Of a DNA stretch of 64,000 nt, positions 8,059 to 17,440 are shown in pieces (the stretch's first letter is position 1; each line of letters opens with the position of its first letter). The notes beneath the pieces were generated by a model. That model saw nothing but the letters and a program-made list of their open reading frames with translations. It was not told the DNA's origin and did no database searches. Both the position numbers and the translations under genes were made by a program. The stretch comes from Roseiflexus castenholzii DSM 13941 (lineage in GTDB: Bacteria; Chloroflexota; Chloroflexia; Chloroflexales; Roseiflexaceae). The stretch covers positions 1,240,001 to 1,304,000 of the forward strand of contig NC_009767.1 of assembly GCF_000017805.1 (NCBI RefSeq), given 5' to 3'.

Positions 8059-8511
8059 GCACTCGTGCTTTTGGTTACGTTTGGGTTGTAGCAGGCGGAT
8101 GCCGATAGTGCGCTATCGTCTTGAGCAGGCGCGACGTTCCCCACCTTTCATTTCTCCCTGCACTTGCCACCTCCCCTCTCGCCACCCCCCTCCCCCCTCT
8201 TGCCTCGCGCCCCTTGCCTCTTGCCTCTCGCCTCGATTGCAACGACCAACGCCGCAGGCAACGCCAGTGTGACAGCGGTTGCCATCTGAGTGTCACCGAT
8301 CCGCTTGCGCTCGGCGACACAGGTGAGGCGCAGTTCGTGTTGCAGGCGCAACCCAACCCTGGCATTGCGACGATGACCATGTTGGTCGAAATCGCGTCGG
8401 GTGCAGCCAACCAAAACGCTCTCGCCGATGACGGAGCAATCGTAGAAGGTGCTATCTTATATCAACTGCTGTTGCCACCTGTCGCACGCTGACATACGTT
8501 GTGAGGTAAGC
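8059..8511. other. Intergenic region with low-complexity tract and possible gene remnant
   Basis: 8160-8235 is a C/T-rich tract including TTGCCTC heptamers like the large array at 44.9 kb. At about 8240-8290 one frame reads ATTNAAGNASVTAVAI then a stop, and at about 8283-8492 another frame reads SVTDPLALGDTGEAQFVLQ and on to a stop. These look like pieces of a secreted Ig-like-domain protein with a frameshift between them. No start or ribosome site; treat as a possible pseudogene remnant. Confidence 0.3.
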
Positions 8512-8709
8512 ATGAACATCATATGGGCGCTGCTCTCTGTGCTCTTTGGAGCGTACTTTCTGCATTTGGGGATTCAGGGCTTTCGACGAGGAACGATCAC
8601 CTACAGGCTGCACACATATACCGGTTGCCTGGCGAAAGTGGTGTCTGGGTTCTGCCTGCTCATCGGGTTGGGCGGTCTGCTCATTGCCTTGAACTTCTTG
8701 CAATCATAA
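8512..8709 (+). CDS. Small two-helix membrane protein
   Basis: 65 residues: helix one from IIWALLSVLFGAYFLHLG, a short basic loop (GFRRGTITYR), and helix two CLAKVVSGFCLLIGLGGLLIAL. ATG is preceded by GAGG at a good distance. No family recognised; the pattern fits a small inner-membrane protein of unknown role. Convergent with the DUF368 gene. Confidence 0.65.
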   Translation: MNIIWALLSVLFGAYFLHLGIQGFRRGTITYRLHTYTGCLAKVVSGFCLLIGLGGLLIALNFLQS

Positions 8710-8771
8710 CCTCGCCGCGCCCGGTAATGATTACTGTCCGGATTTGACCTGGCTCAGGGTGGTGTGCGTCC

Positions 8772-9764
8772 CTACCCCGGCACCCGCGAGTCCTGTTCCT
8801 GGCGCGCCTGCCGGTTCCGCCCAAGGCGGCGCAGCATCGGGTTCGCGCCGGTCTGCGCGTGATCGATGACGTTCAAGAGAACAAACCCGATCACAGCGAT
8901 AGCCAGCGCAATCCAGAACTCCTGCGCCGCCATATCGGGCAGGATGTTGCGCTCACGGATTGGCACAGGCTCTCCATGGCGATCCAGCATGGTCTCGACC
9001 ACTTCCTTCCAGGGCCAGATTTTGCGCAGCGAGCCGACCATGAAACCCATCAGCACCGCTACAGTGACATTGTGGTAATGCCGGAGCAACCAGCTCAACA
9101 GGCGCACGAAACCCAGAAGCCCCACCACTGCTCCCAGAGCAACCGGCACAATCGCCAGCAGGTTCAGATCCGCCACGGCATCGAGCACATACGCATACTG
9201 CCCCAGGATCAGCAGAATGAATGATCCTGAAATGCCGGGCAGGATCATTGCCATAATCGCCAGGGCGCCGCTGAAGAAGAGCGTGACCGGATCGTGCGGC
9301 ATCGTCAAGGGTACCAGCCCCACGATCACGTAGCCAGCCGCAGTGCCCCCCGCCAGGGCTGCCGCAGCGCCGGGATTCCAGCGAACGGTTGCGCCGACAG
9401 CGATGATTGAAGCAACGATGAGACCGAAAAAGAAGGCGAAGAGGTACACCGGTTGGTTCTCCAGCAGATAGCGCATGACCCGCGCCATAGCGAGCACCGC
9501 CGTACCGACACCCAACCCCAGGGGGATGAGAAAACCCCAGGGGATGCTGGTCAGCGCCGCACGCCAGCGCCCCTGACCGAGCAAACGGAGCAGTTGCACG
9601 TTGAACGACTTGATGGCAGACAGCAGATGCTCGTAGATCCCCAGGATAAAAGCCATCGTCCCACCCGATACGCCGGGTATCAGGTCGGCGATGCCCATGG
9701 CTATCCCCGTGAAAAAGAGACGAAGCGCCGAAAATGGACGAGTTGCGGCTTCGGGTGTGTGCAT
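8772..9764 (-). CDS. DUF368 membrane protein (PopT-type undecaprenyl-phosphate translocase)
   Basis: 330 residues with about eight to nine hydrophobic helices. The two family signatures are GIADLIPGVSGGT near the N-terminus and MILPGISGSFILLILGQY in the middle, an internally repeated PGxSG motif. DUF368 proteins have been shown to recycle the lipid carrier undecaprenyl phosphate across the membrane for cell-wall and surface-polymer synthesis. Start ATG chosen with GGAG nine bases upstream; longer in-frame starts have no homology. Not in an obvious operon. Confidence 0.85.
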   Translation of the reverse strand: MHTPEAATRPFSALRLFFTGIAMGIADLIPGVSGGTMAFILGIYEHLLSAIKSFNVQLLRLLGQGRWRAALTSIPWGFLIPLGLGVGTAVLAMARVMRYLLENQPVYLFAFFFGLIVASIIAVGATVRWNPGAAAALAGGTAAGYVIVGLVPLTMPHDPVTLFFSGALAIMAMILPGISGSFILLILGQYAYVLDAVADLNLLAIVPVALGAVVGLLGFVRLLSWLLRHYHNVTVAVLMGFMVGSLRKIWPWKEVVETMLDRHGEPVPIRERNILPDMAAQEFWIALAIAVIGFVLLNVIDHAQTGANPMLRRLGRNRQARQEQDSRVPG

Positions 9765-9930
9765 GATCCACGGCTCCGTATACTGGCAAATACGACTTAA
9801 AACGAGACACTGCGGCGAGTATACCCCACGCATGGCGTGGCGTCAATGACTCTGGAAGAAACGCCGCGCTTGCCGTCAATTCAGCGATGCCCGCGCGAAT
9901 GGTTGACGCGCGCGTTGAGCGCACAAAGCC

Positions 9931-10043
9931 TCCGCGACAGCGGACTGGCCAGGGCATCTGCCCGCGACGCTGCCAGGTGCAATGCTTCAATGTCTCTTGC
10001 TCATTCCGCGACAGCGGACTGGCCAGGGCATCTGCCCGCGACG
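9931..10043. repeat. 39-bp direct repeat, two copies
   Basis: The phrase beginning TCCGCGACAGCGGACTGG and ending CTGCCCGCGACG occurs at 9931-9969 and 10005-10043, 74 bp apart and identical. It lies in the otherwise gene-free 9765-10239 stretch between the DUF368 and helicase genes, where I see no supported ORF. Confidence 0.85.
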
Positions 10044-10239
10044 GAGGAGGATGTGGTAGCACCCTTCGTGCGCTCAGCAAGATGATTCAGTGGGATCTTG
10101 ATATGGTGGATCATGAACAGCCAGTGGTATCGGAGGGGGATAGGGCGAGGAAATCAGGGCTTTGGGATGGGGCGAACACTCTTCTCCCATACAAAACCCC
10201 GTTCATGAGGGTTATTTCCTCCTCCCTGACCTCCATGCG

Positions 10240-11592
10240 TCAATCTCGCCTGCGTCGCGCCTCTCTGCGATCAAGACGTTCGGTGCGCATCATCCCCGTT
10301 ATACGGGGTGTATGAGCCGGGCGCGCGCCCGTATCGTGGTCGCGGGACGCGCGACGGCGGCTGGGTGCAGCGCCATGGGGCGCAGCGTGAGGATGCGCTT
10401 CGTGATGGCGGGGGGCAGTGTGACGATTGGAATGGACCGCATCAGATCGGGTTTCGTGAACCGGCGCAGCGGCGTTGTAATCGAACCCCGGAACGATCTC
10501 TCGCTTCAACGGCTCGCCGATCAATCGTTCGATTGCGCGCACCATCGCAGTATCACCGCGCGTCACCAGGGTGAAGGCATCGCCGGTGCGCGCGGCGCGC
10601 CCGGTGCGCCCGATGCGATGCGTGTACGCCTCGGCGGTTTGCGGCATATCGTAGTTGATCACGTGCGAAATGCGCGCCACATCGATTCCGCGCGCCGCGA
10701 TGTCGGTCGCCGTCAGTATCTGGTACCGACCGCTGCGGAACCCGTCGAGAGCCGCCTGGCGACGGTTCTGCGACAGATTGCCGTGCAACGATGTTGCGCG
10801 ATACCCCAGCCGCGCCAGGGTATCGCCCAGGCGCTGCGCGCGATGCTTCGTGCGGGTGAAGATCAACACCGATTCGGCATCGGTGCGTTCCAGTAACTCG
10901 ATCAGCAGCGATGTCTTCAGATGCTCAGGAACCGGATAGATCGCGTGGGTGACGGTCGCAACCGGCGCACTGCGCCCGATCTGCACCGTCAGCGGATCAC
11001 GTAGCGCCTCACGCGCCAGCGAACGCACTGCGTCGGGCATCGTCGCCGAAAAGAGCATCGTCTGGCGTTCCACAGGCGCGAGACGCAGAATCCTTCGGAC
11101 ATCAGGCAGAAAGCCCATGTCGAACATCTGATCGGCTTCGTCGAGCGTCAGCACCTCAAGGTGGTCGAGCGTCAGGGTTCCCCGTTCCAGATGGTCGAGC
11201 AATCGCCCCGGACAGACGACGGCAATCTCGACGCCGCGCCGCAGGCGCTGGATCTGCCCCTGATACCCGACGCCGCCGTAGAGCGTGACGCTGCGAATGC
11301 CGGTGTGTTTGCCGAGCGCTTCAATGACTCCCTGAATCTGTTCCGCCAGTTCGCGCGTCGGCGTTACGATCATGGCGCGTACACGCCCACGCGGGCCGCG
11401 CATCAGATGGTGCAGAATCGGCAACACGAACGCTGCCGTTTTGCCGGTGCCGGTCTGCGCTATACCGATCACATCGCGACCTGCCAGCGCGTGGGGAATG
11501 ACCTGTTCCTGGATTGGGGTCGGCGTGTGGTATCCGAGGTCGCGGATACCGGCGTTAATTTGCGGATGAAAACGAAAAATCTCGAACGACAC
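10240..11592 (-). CDS. DEAD-box ATP-dependent RNA helicase (RhlE/CshA-like)
   Basis: 450 residues. Q motif near the start (FRFHPQINAGIRDLGY), Walker A AQTGTGKT, PTRELAEQ, TLDEADQMFDMG (DEAD box), the SAT motif, then in the second RecA domain TRTKHRAQRL, ATDIAARGID and HRIGRTGR. The last 60 residues are a basic Arg/His-rich tail, typical of RNA-binding extensions of RhlE-type proteins. Likely unwinds structured RNA in ribosome assembly or mRNA decay. A strong ribosome site (GGAGG) precedes ATG 11592. Single-gene unit. Confidence 0.93.
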   Translation of the reverse strand: MSFEIFRFHPQINAGIRDLGYHTPTPIQEQVIPHALAGRDVIGIAQTGTGKTAAFVLPILHHLMRGPRGRVRAMIVTPTRELAEQIQGVIEALGKHTGIRSVTLYGGVGYQGQIQRLRRGVEIAVVCPGRLLDHLERGTLTLDHLEVLTLDEADQMFDMGFLPDVRRILRLAPVERQTMLFSATMPDAVRSLAREALRDPLTVQIGRSAPVATVTHAIYPVPEHLKTSLLIELLERTDAESVLIFTRTKHRAQRLGDTLARLGYRATSLHGNLSQNRRQAALDGFRSGRYQILTATDIAARGIDVARISHVINYDMPQTAEAYTHRIGRTGRAARTGDAFTLVTRGDTAMVRAIERLIGEPLKREIVPGFDYNAAAPVHETRSDAVHSNRHTAPRHHEAHPHAAPHGAAPSRRRASRDHDTGARPAHTPRITGMMRTERLDRREARRRRD

Positions 11593-11957
11593 TGAGTGTC
11601 CTCCCTGGCTACGCTTGAGCCAAGTCGGTTCACTCAGCTCAGTGGCATACTAATACCTACACATTGTACCATAGATTTTCGAGATATGCCGGGGAACATC
11701 ACGCTATCGAAACCCGGTTTTGCGTCACTTGCAGGGTCGTGGGCGCATCTGTGTTACTCAGCGAGCGCCGGAGTCCAGTGCCGTCCACCCTGTCATCCAG
11801 CGGCAGAACAGCGCGCAGGCAAATCTGAGACCCGCCCGCGCGCTGCTCCTTCGTCCCTTCTGGTATACTCAACACAATCGCTCATACACAGCGACGTCGC
11901 GTTCTGTTATCAGCATACCACGGACGCTTGCTTTACACAACGTGAGAGGGAGACACG
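11593..11957. other. Divergent intergenic region
   Basis: Upstream of both the helicase (minus) and the phosphatase (plus). A TATACT box at about 11872 could serve the phosphatase gene, without a clear -35. No credible ORF and no family repeat. Confidence 0.4.
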
Positions 11958-12731
11958 ATGGCATCCGAGACGCTCGAGGCGCTGCGCGAGTTCGCTGCCG
12001 ACCTGGCATGGCACGCCGGGCGCCTGACGCTGCGCTATTTTCAGACCGGCATCACGCCGGACATTAAGGAAGACCGGACGCCGGTCACGATTGCGGATCG
12101 CGAAGCGGAACAGGTGATGCGTCGTATGATCGAAGCGCGCTATCCGCACCATAGTATTCTTGGCGAGGAAGAGGGCGAAACACGTCCCGGCGCATCACAT
12201 CGCTGGATTCTCGATCCGATTGATGGCACGAAGTCATTTGTGCAGGGGGTGCCGTTGTACGGGGTACTTGTCGGGTTGGAGCGCGACGGCGAAGCAGTGG
12301 TCGGCGCGGTTTCCTTTCCCGCGCTCGGCGACTTCCTGACGGCGGCGAAAGGTCAGGGATGCCAGTGGAACGGACGGCAGGCACGTGTCTCACAGGTGCG
12401 CGAGGTGCGTCAGGCGACACTCCTGTCGAGCGACGCCGAAAGCATGGCGCCGCGCGGACGCGAGGCGGCGTACCGGCGGCTGGCAGCGTCCGTGCGCCTG
12501 GTGCGCACCTGGGGCGACGCCTACGGCTATAGCCTGGTGGCGACCGGTCGCGCCGAGATTATGCTCGACCCGGTGATGAGCGTCTGGGACTGTGCCGCGC
12601 TGTTCCCGATCGTCACCGAAGCGGGGGGTACGTTCACCGACTGGCACGGCGCGCCGACGATCCATGCCGGAGAAGCGATTGGTACGAATGGATTGCTGCT
12701 GGAGCAGGTGCTGAACATCATCCGCGGGTGA
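11958..12731 (+). CDS. hisN: Inositol-monophosphatase-family phosphatase (histidinol-phosphatase HisN type)
   Basis: 257 residues. The metal-binding motifs of the family are complete: GEEEG (residues about 72-76), DPIDGTKSF (the D-P-I-D-G-T core) and WDCAALFPIVTEAGG near the C-terminus. FVQGVPLYGVLVGL after the second motif matches the HisN-like branch, which removes phosphate from L-histidinol phosphate, but plain inositol-1-phosphatase or 3'-phosphoadenosine phosphatase activity cannot be excluded. No other his genes are in the window. ATG preceded by GAGAGGGAG. Confidence 0.8.
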   Translation: MASETLEALREFAADLAWHAGRLTLRYFQTGITPDIKEDRTPVTIADREAEQVMRRMIEARYPHHSILGEEEGETRPGASHRWILDPIDGTKSFVQGVPLYGVLVGLERDGEAVVGAVSFPALGDFLTAAKGQGCQWNGRQARVSQVREVRQATLLSSDAESMAPRGREAAYRRLAASVRLVRTWGDAYGYSLVATGRAEIMLDPVMSVWDCAALFPIVTEAGGTFTDWHGAPTIHAGEAIGTNGLLLEQVLNIIRG

Positions 12732-13055
12732 CGCCAGGATGACCGTCGCCTGCGCATAGAGCCTATAAACCAGGTACCACTCCGCCAATTTTGCTCACAT
12801 TTCTTTTACCAATGCCCAGGGCGCACGTCGTCCCCTGCCATGCGCCGCACGTCCACGGGGGCGACCGTGGTGCGCTCCTCCGACGTTTGGCGGACATGGT
12901 TGCGCTGGGCTGCCGTCCCCCCCGCGCTCTTCGTAATCAGCGCGACGGTTCAGTCGTTCGACAGGCTCAGGAGTCCGCGTTCGTCGTGGAACGCGCTACG
13001 TTCATCTATGCACTGCCGCCTTCCACCTGCAACCGCTCTCACCGTTCGCCTCTTC
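12732..13055. other. Gene-free stretch
   Basis: GC-rich sequence with no supported ORF. It includes TTCGACAGGCTCAGG, a phrase related to the stem-loop at 19.88 kb. Confidence 0.4.
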
Positions 13056-13248
13056 TACCAATGACGATTGAAGATGCCGCATGCGGGTCATGCCGCGCGC
13101 CGCGACGGGTCATGCCGCGCGCCGCGACGGGTCATTCCGAGCCCTTCGCTTCGCTCAGGGTAAACGCAGCGCGGAATCGGCGCCGGTCGCGCCCGACCCC
13201 TCGCGCTGCTCGGGGTGACCATGCCGGATGTGCACAGGGAATTGGTAT
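13056..13248 (+). repeat. MITE-like repeat, copy 3
   Basis: TACCAATGAC at the left and ATTGGTAT at the right, with TA flanks. An internal unit ending GCCGCGACGGGTCAT is tandemly repeated, as in copy 1. It ends about 45 bp before the glgC promoter. Confidence 0.88.
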
Positions 13249-13291
13249 CTCTCTCGCCTCGCGCCTCCTGTCAAAAATGCGCTAAAAACGC

Positions 13292-13321
13292 TTTACAGCA
13301 TACGCAGGTGTATGGTATAGT
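13292..13321 (+). promoter_or_regulatory. Sigma-70-like promoter of the ADP-glucose pyrophosphorylase operon
   Basis: TTTACA at 13292-13297 and TATAGT at 13316-13321 with an 18-bp spacer. The transcript would start near 13328, giving a leader of about 95 nt before the GTG start at 13423. Confidence 0.55.
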
Positions 13322-13422
13322 TTGAAGTGGATAGCAACTCGTCAGGTAGCCCGTCTGGACGTTCTGCAAGAAGCCTTCGGCAGCGCTCGTTTGCGCCTGC
13401 CGTCAGTGGCTGGAGGCCGACT

Positions 13423-14673
13423 GTGCGAGTCGTCGCCATGATCATGGCTGGCGGCGAGGGGACGCGGCTGAGTGTTCTTTCAGAGAAACGCGCCAAGCCC
13501 TCGGTGCCATTTGCCGGCAAGTTCCGCATTATTGATTTTACCCTTTCCAACTGCGTCAACTCCGGCATCTTCGATGTCGCTGTGTTGACGCAGTACCGTC
13601 CGCACTCGCTGAACGCTCATATCGGCAACGGTAAGCCGTGGGATCTCGACCGCGCCAACGGTGGCGTTCAACTGCTCCAGCCCTATCAGGGTCGCCGCGA
13701 TGAGAGTTGGTACAAGGGGACGGCTGATGCAGTGTATCAGAATCTGAACTATATTCGGGAACGGCGCGCCGATCTGGTGCTCGTTCTGAGCGGCGATCAC
13801 ATCTACAAGATGAACTATGCCGAGATGATCGAGTTTCACCAGCAGAAGCGGGCAGATATGACCGTCGCCGTGATGCATGTGCCGCTCGAAGAAACGGATC
13901 GCTTCGGCATTATGACCGTTGATGAGAACCAGCGCGTCATTGAGTTTACCGAAAAGCCGAAGAATCGTGATAAAGGCACCCTCGCCAGTATGGGCATCTA
14001 CCTGTTCAATGTCGATACGCTGATTAAGCGCCTGAGCGAAAATGGTGAAGGTTCGCCCCGGATCGATTTCGGTAAGCATGTCATTCCGGCGATGATCGGG
14101 CGTGACGCGGTGTATGCGTTTCCTTTCGAGGGGTACTGGGTCGATGTCGGAACGATCCAGTCGTACTGGGAAACGAGCATGGATCTGCTCAACCCCGATA
14201 ATACGCTCAACCTGTACGACACCGATTGGGTTATTCACACGCGTAGCGAGGAGCGCCCGCCTGCCAAGATGGGACCGCAGGCGCGCGTCAGCCGCAGCCT
14301 GATCTGCAACGGCTGCATCATTCGGGGCACGGTCGAGCATTCGGTGCTCTCGCCGGGGGTGTATGTCTCGCCTGGCGCCGTGGTGCGTGATAGCGTGGTG
14401 ATGAACGATACCTGGATTGGTCCCGGCGCAGTGCTCGACCGGGTGATTGTCGATAAGAACGTGGTGGTTGGCGCAGGGGTGCGTTTGGGGTGCGGCGACG
14501 ATCTGACGCCCAACCGTGAACAGCCCGATAAATTGATGACCGGTATTACAATCGTCGGCAAGGGCGCCCATATTCCGCCGAATATCCGCATCGGGCGCAA
14601 TGTGATTATCAACGCCGACCGTGACGAAGAAGATTTCCCGACCGGCGATGTGAAGTCGGGCGAGACGATATAG
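13423..14673 (+). CDS. glgC: Glucose-1-phosphate adenylyltransferase (catalytic)
   Basis: Makes ADP-glucose from ATP and glucose 1-phosphate, the committed step of glycogen synthesis. 416 residues from a GTG start with GGAGG six bases upstream (an earlier in-frame ATG adds an unlikely Ser/Arg-rich stretch). The nucleotide loop is intact: GGEGTRL with Arg15, then SEKRAKP with Lys22, Arg23 and Lys25. Also present are the catalytic Asp in SGDHIYKMNY, EFTEKP, GYWVDVGT, and a C-terminal left-handed beta-helix of hexapeptide repeats. It is followed eight bases later by a paralog with degraded active-site loops, so the enzyme is probably a hetero-oligomer. Allosteric control is expected but cannot be read. 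Confidence 0.92.
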   Translation: MRVVAMIMAGGEGTRLSVLSEKRAKPSVPFAGKFRIIDFTLSNCVNSGIFDVAVLTQYRPHSLNAHIGNGKPWDLDRANGGVQLLQPYQGRRDESWYKGTADAVYQNLNYIRERRADLVLVLSGDHIYKMNYAEMIEFHQQKRADMTVAVMHVPLEETDRFGIMTVDENQRVIEFTEKPKNRDKGTLASMGIYLFNVDTLIKRLSENGEGSPRIDFGKHVIPAMIGRDAVYAFPFEGYWVDVGTIQSYWETSMDLLNPDNTLNLYDTDWVIHTRSEERPPAKMGPQARVSRSLICNGCIIRGTVEHSVLSPGVYVSPGAVVRDSVVMNDTWIGPGAVLDRVIVDKNVVVGAGVRLGCGDDLTPNREQPDKLMTGITIVGKGAHIPPNIRIGRNVIINADRDEEDFPTGDVKSGETI

Positions 14674-14681
14674 AGGCGCAT

Positions 14682-15929
14682 ATGCTCCGCACATTTGCCA
14701 TGATCCTGGCGGGAGGCGAAAGTCCGGCGTTGAGTGTCCTGACTGCCGAGCGTTCGGAGGCGGCGGTGCCCTTTGCCGGCAAGTATCGCATCATCGACTT
14801 TACGCTGTCGAATTGCGTCAACTCGGGCATCTACAATGTTGGCGTGTTGACGCAGTACCGCCCGCGGTCGCTTCACGAGCACATCGGCGTCGGTAAACCA
14901 TGGGACCTCGACCGACGCATCGGCGGGGTGCGGGTGCTCCACCCGTACCTGACGAGTGAGGGAGGCGCATGGCAGCGCGGCAATGCTGACGCCTTGCGCG
15001 CCAATCTTGATATCATTGCCGAACAGAAGGTCGATGCCGTCCTGGTGCTCGCCGGCGATCATGTATACAAAATGGACTATCGTCCGATGCTTCAGTTGCA
15101 TGAGGACCTCGACGCCGATCTGACTCTCGCGGTGCATAGCGTCAGCCCGCATGAGGCGCATCGCTACGGTATTGTGTCGGTTGATGCCGACGGGATTGTG
15201 ACACAGTTCGAGGAGAAGCCGCGCCGTCCGCGTTCGAGCCTGGCATCGATGGGTATTTATGTCTTCCGCAAGCATTTCTTGATGGAAGTGCTTGCCAATG
15301 GCGATGAGCAGAATATCGGGCGCGACCTGATGCCGAAACTGGTGCATCAGACAAGCGTGGTGTCGTACCATTTCCAGGGATACTGGGCGGATGTCGGAAC
15401 GGTGCAGGCGTACTATGAAGCCAATATGGCGCTGCTGGTCGAAACGCCAGCGCTTGACCTCTACGACCCGGAGTGGGTGATTCACACCAGGAGCGAGGAG
15501 CGTCCGGCTGCCGAAATCGGCGAGCACGCCCGTGTCGATGGCAACCTCCTGTGCGATGGCTGCCGCATTTATGGAACAGTCGCTCGCTCGATTATTGCGC
15601 CGGGGGTGGTGGTTGGTGAAGGCGCTGTTGTGCGCGACTCGATCCTGCTGAGTGCGACGGTCGTTGAGCCTGGCGCCGTGGTGGATCGCTGCATCGTCGA
15701 TAAAGACGTCGTGATCGGCAGCGGCGCGGTGGTTGGCGATGGCGAAGATAACACGCCCAACCAGCGCTCGCCCGACCTGCTGAACACCGGACTGACCCTG
15801 GTGGGTCGAAGCGCGCAGATACCGCCGAATGTGCGGATCGGCAGGAATGTCGTTATCCGTCCCCGCGTCACTGCGGCGGCGTTTGGCGGGCAGACGCTCG
15901 TTTCTAGCGGGGCGACGATCACCCGCTGA
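14682..15929 (+). CDS. GlgC paralog with degraded nucleotide loop (GlgD-like regulatory subunit)
   Basis: 415 residues, clearly homologous to the preceding protein along its whole length (FAGKYRIIDFTLSNCVNSGI, LTQYRP, GKPWDLDR, GDHVYKMDY, GYWADVGT, beta-helix tail). The N-terminal catalytic loop differs: GGEGTRL has become GGESPAL (Arg to Ala16), and EKRAKP has become AERSEA (Lys to Glu26). GTADA has become GNADA. The GDH Asp and EKP are kept. This parallels Firmicutes GlgD, a non- or weakly catalytic partner that modulates GlgC. Eight-base gap from glgC stop means translational coupling is likely. A distinct substrate is the alternative. Confidence 0.85.
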   Translation: MLRTFAMILAGGESPALSVLTAERSEAAVPFAGKYRIIDFTLSNCVNSGIYNVGVLTQYRPRSLHEHIGVGKPWDLDRRIGGVRVLHPYLTSEGGAWQRGNADALRANLDIIAEQKVDAVLVLAGDHVYKMDYRPMLQLHEDLDADLTLAVHSVSPHEAHRYGIVSVDADGIVTQFEEKPRRPRSSLASMGIYVFRKHFLMEVLANGDEQNIGRDLMPKLVHQTSVVSYHFQGYWADVGTVQAYYEANMALLVETPALDLYDPEWVIHTRSEERPAAEIGEHARVDGNLLCDGCRIYGTVARSIIAPGVVVGEGAVVRDSILLSATVVEPGAVVDRCIVDKDVVIGSGAVVGDGEDNTPNQRSPDLLNTGLTLVGRSAQIPPNVRIGRNVVIRPRVTAAAFGGQTLVSSGATITR

Positions 15930-15947
15930 AATGGCAAGGAGTATGCT

Positions 15948-16472
15948 GTGACCTTTGAACAAAATCGCGCCCGTGTGGTTGCTGCTATCTGGCAGGCGAT
16001 TGCGCAGAGTGGTGTTGATCTCTCGTCAGTTCCGCGTGATCAGCAGGATCGCCTGGTGGCGGCAATCGCCGATACGCTGTTGCCGACGGTCAATCAGATG
16101 CTCGATGAGGTTGCGCCGCCGGTTTCCGCCGAGGTCTCCGGCGATGAACGCATATTGTGGGAAGGTCGCCCGTTTCTGTCACTGACCGAACGGTATGTGC
16201 TGACGACCGAGCGCGTGCGTATTTACCGGGGATTGATCGGGCGCGCGGTCGATGATATTGAACTCGTGCGGTTGCAGGACGTCGATTTCTCGCAAAATGC
16301 TGGCGAGCGCATCCTGGGAATTGGTGATATTCATCTTCGCGGCGCTGATGTTTCAACCCCAGAAGCCACGCTGCGCAACGTTCACCAACCTGAAGAGGTG
16401 CGCGAACTCATCCGACGCGCCTGGCTCGATGCGCGTAAACGGTACGGTGTGTCGTTCCGGGAACAGATGTGA
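15948..16472 (+). CDS. PH-domain (bPH/DUF304-like) protein
   Basis: 174 residues; GTG start with AGGAG seven bases upstream. Residues 1-60 are helical and unrecognised. Residues about 65-165 form a bacterial pleckstrin-homology-like module: ILWEGRPF, then LTERYVLTTERVRIYRGL, IELVRLQDVDFSQN and GDIHLRG. These match the usual bPH pattern of W.g.P ... yviT..Ri....G ... i.l..I..v....s...G.I. Such modules are usually membrane-associated in bacteria, but no transmembrane helix is present here. Nineteen bases after the GlgD-like gene, so probably in the same transcript; a link to glycogen is only positional. Confidence 0.7.
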   Translation: MTFEQNRARVVAAIWQAIAQSGVDLSSVPRDQQDRLVAAIADTLLPTVNQMLDEVAPPVSAEVSGDERILWEGRPFLSLTERYVLTTERVRIYRGLIGRAVDDIELVRLQDVDFSQNAGERILGIGDIHLRGADVSTPEATLRNVHQPEEVRELIRRAWLDARKRYGVSFREQM

Positions 16473-16473
16473 C

Positions 16474-17379
16474 TCAGAGGCGCGGATACCCGGCGTAGTC
16501 GCCGAGGGTCGCAACCGCTGCCGCTCCAATGCGGGCGCCGAGCGTCAGCGACTCGGAAATACTCCATCCACGCAACCATCCCGCCAGAAATCCGGCGTTG
16601 AAGCCGTCGCCCGCTCCGACCGGGTCGATGACATGCGCAACCGGCGCTGCCGGGACAGCCAGGCGTTGCCCGGCAACCAGTGCGCGCGCGCCACGTTCGG
16701 CGCACTTCAACACGACAATGCGCGCGCCAAGCGCTGCCGCCGTTGCCAGCGCATCATCATCGTTGCTGACCTCGAAGAGCGCCTGAGCATCTTCGTGCCC
16801 CATGAGCAGGATATCGGCAGCGCGCATCAGGGGGATGAGCGTGTCACGCGCCTGTGCTGCCCTCCACAATCGCGGGCGAAAATTGGGATCGAACGAAACC
16901 AGCGCGCCGGCGGCGCGCGCCAGATCGATGGCGCGCATACACGCGGCAGCGCACGATGCGCTCAGCGCCGGGGTGATGCCGGTCAGATGCACGATCTGCG
17001 CACCGCTGAACTGCGCCGGCGTCAGGTCGTCCGGTCCGATTCGACTGGCAGCCGAATTGCGGCGATAATAGTAGACACGTCGTGCGCCGTCGGCAAGCCA
17101 TTCCCGAAAGAACACACCGGTTTGCGCGTCGGGGTCGGTCCGCAGCGATGAGGTATCGACCCCTTCATTGGACAGCACGGTGCGTATTCGTTTGCCGAAT
17201 GGATCGTCGCCAACGCGACTGATAAAGCGCGCGCTGTGACCAAGACGGCAGAGGGCGATGGCGAGGTTCGCCTCTGCGCCGCCAATGTCGATCAGCAGGG
17301 TCCGCGCTTCGTCCAGGGAGACGGGATCGGGCGGGTACAGGACAGCCATGCACTCGCCAAGGGTGACGACATCAGGCAT
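16474..17379 (-). CDS. PfkB-family sugar kinase (2-keto-3-deoxygluconate kinase-like)
   Basis: 301 residues. Signature 1 region GGAEANLAIALCRLGH with VGDDPFG, and signature 2 DPVGAGDGFNAGFLAG with the catalytic Asp. GECM at the N-terminus, YYYRRNSAAS (substrate lid region) and DPNFRPRLW match bacterial KDG kinases, which phosphorylate 2-keto-3-deoxygluconate in Entner-Doudoroff-type sugar acid breakdown. Fructokinase or ribokinase specificity remains possible. AAGGAG precedes the ATG. Convergent with the PH-domain gene (1-bp gap) and divergent from the decarboxylase operon. Confidence 0.85.
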   Translation of the reverse strand: MPDVVTLGECMAVLYPPDPVSLDEARTLLIDIGGAEANLAIALCRLGHSARFISRVGDDPFGKRIRTVLSNEGVDTSSLRTDPDAQTGVFFREWLADGARRVYYYRRNSAASRIGPDDLTPAQFSGAQIVHLTGITPALSASCAAACMRAIDLARAAGALVSFDPNFRPRLWRAAQARDTLIPLMRAADILLMGHEDAQALFEVSNDDDALATAAALGARIVVLKCAERGARALVAGQRLAVPAAPVAHVIDPVGAGDGFNAGFLAGWLRGWSISESLTLGARIGAAAVATLGDYAGYPRL

Positions 17380-17440
17380 AGGCAGATACTCCTTGTGAGG
17401 CTATTCTACCACGATAGCGGGTAAGACCGGAAAGCAACAG

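Noticed and set aside
13480..15962. Two long minus-strand frames opposite the two ADP-glucose pyrophosphorylase genes
   Set aside because: Fully antisense to well-conserved genes, with no motifs or ribosome sites.
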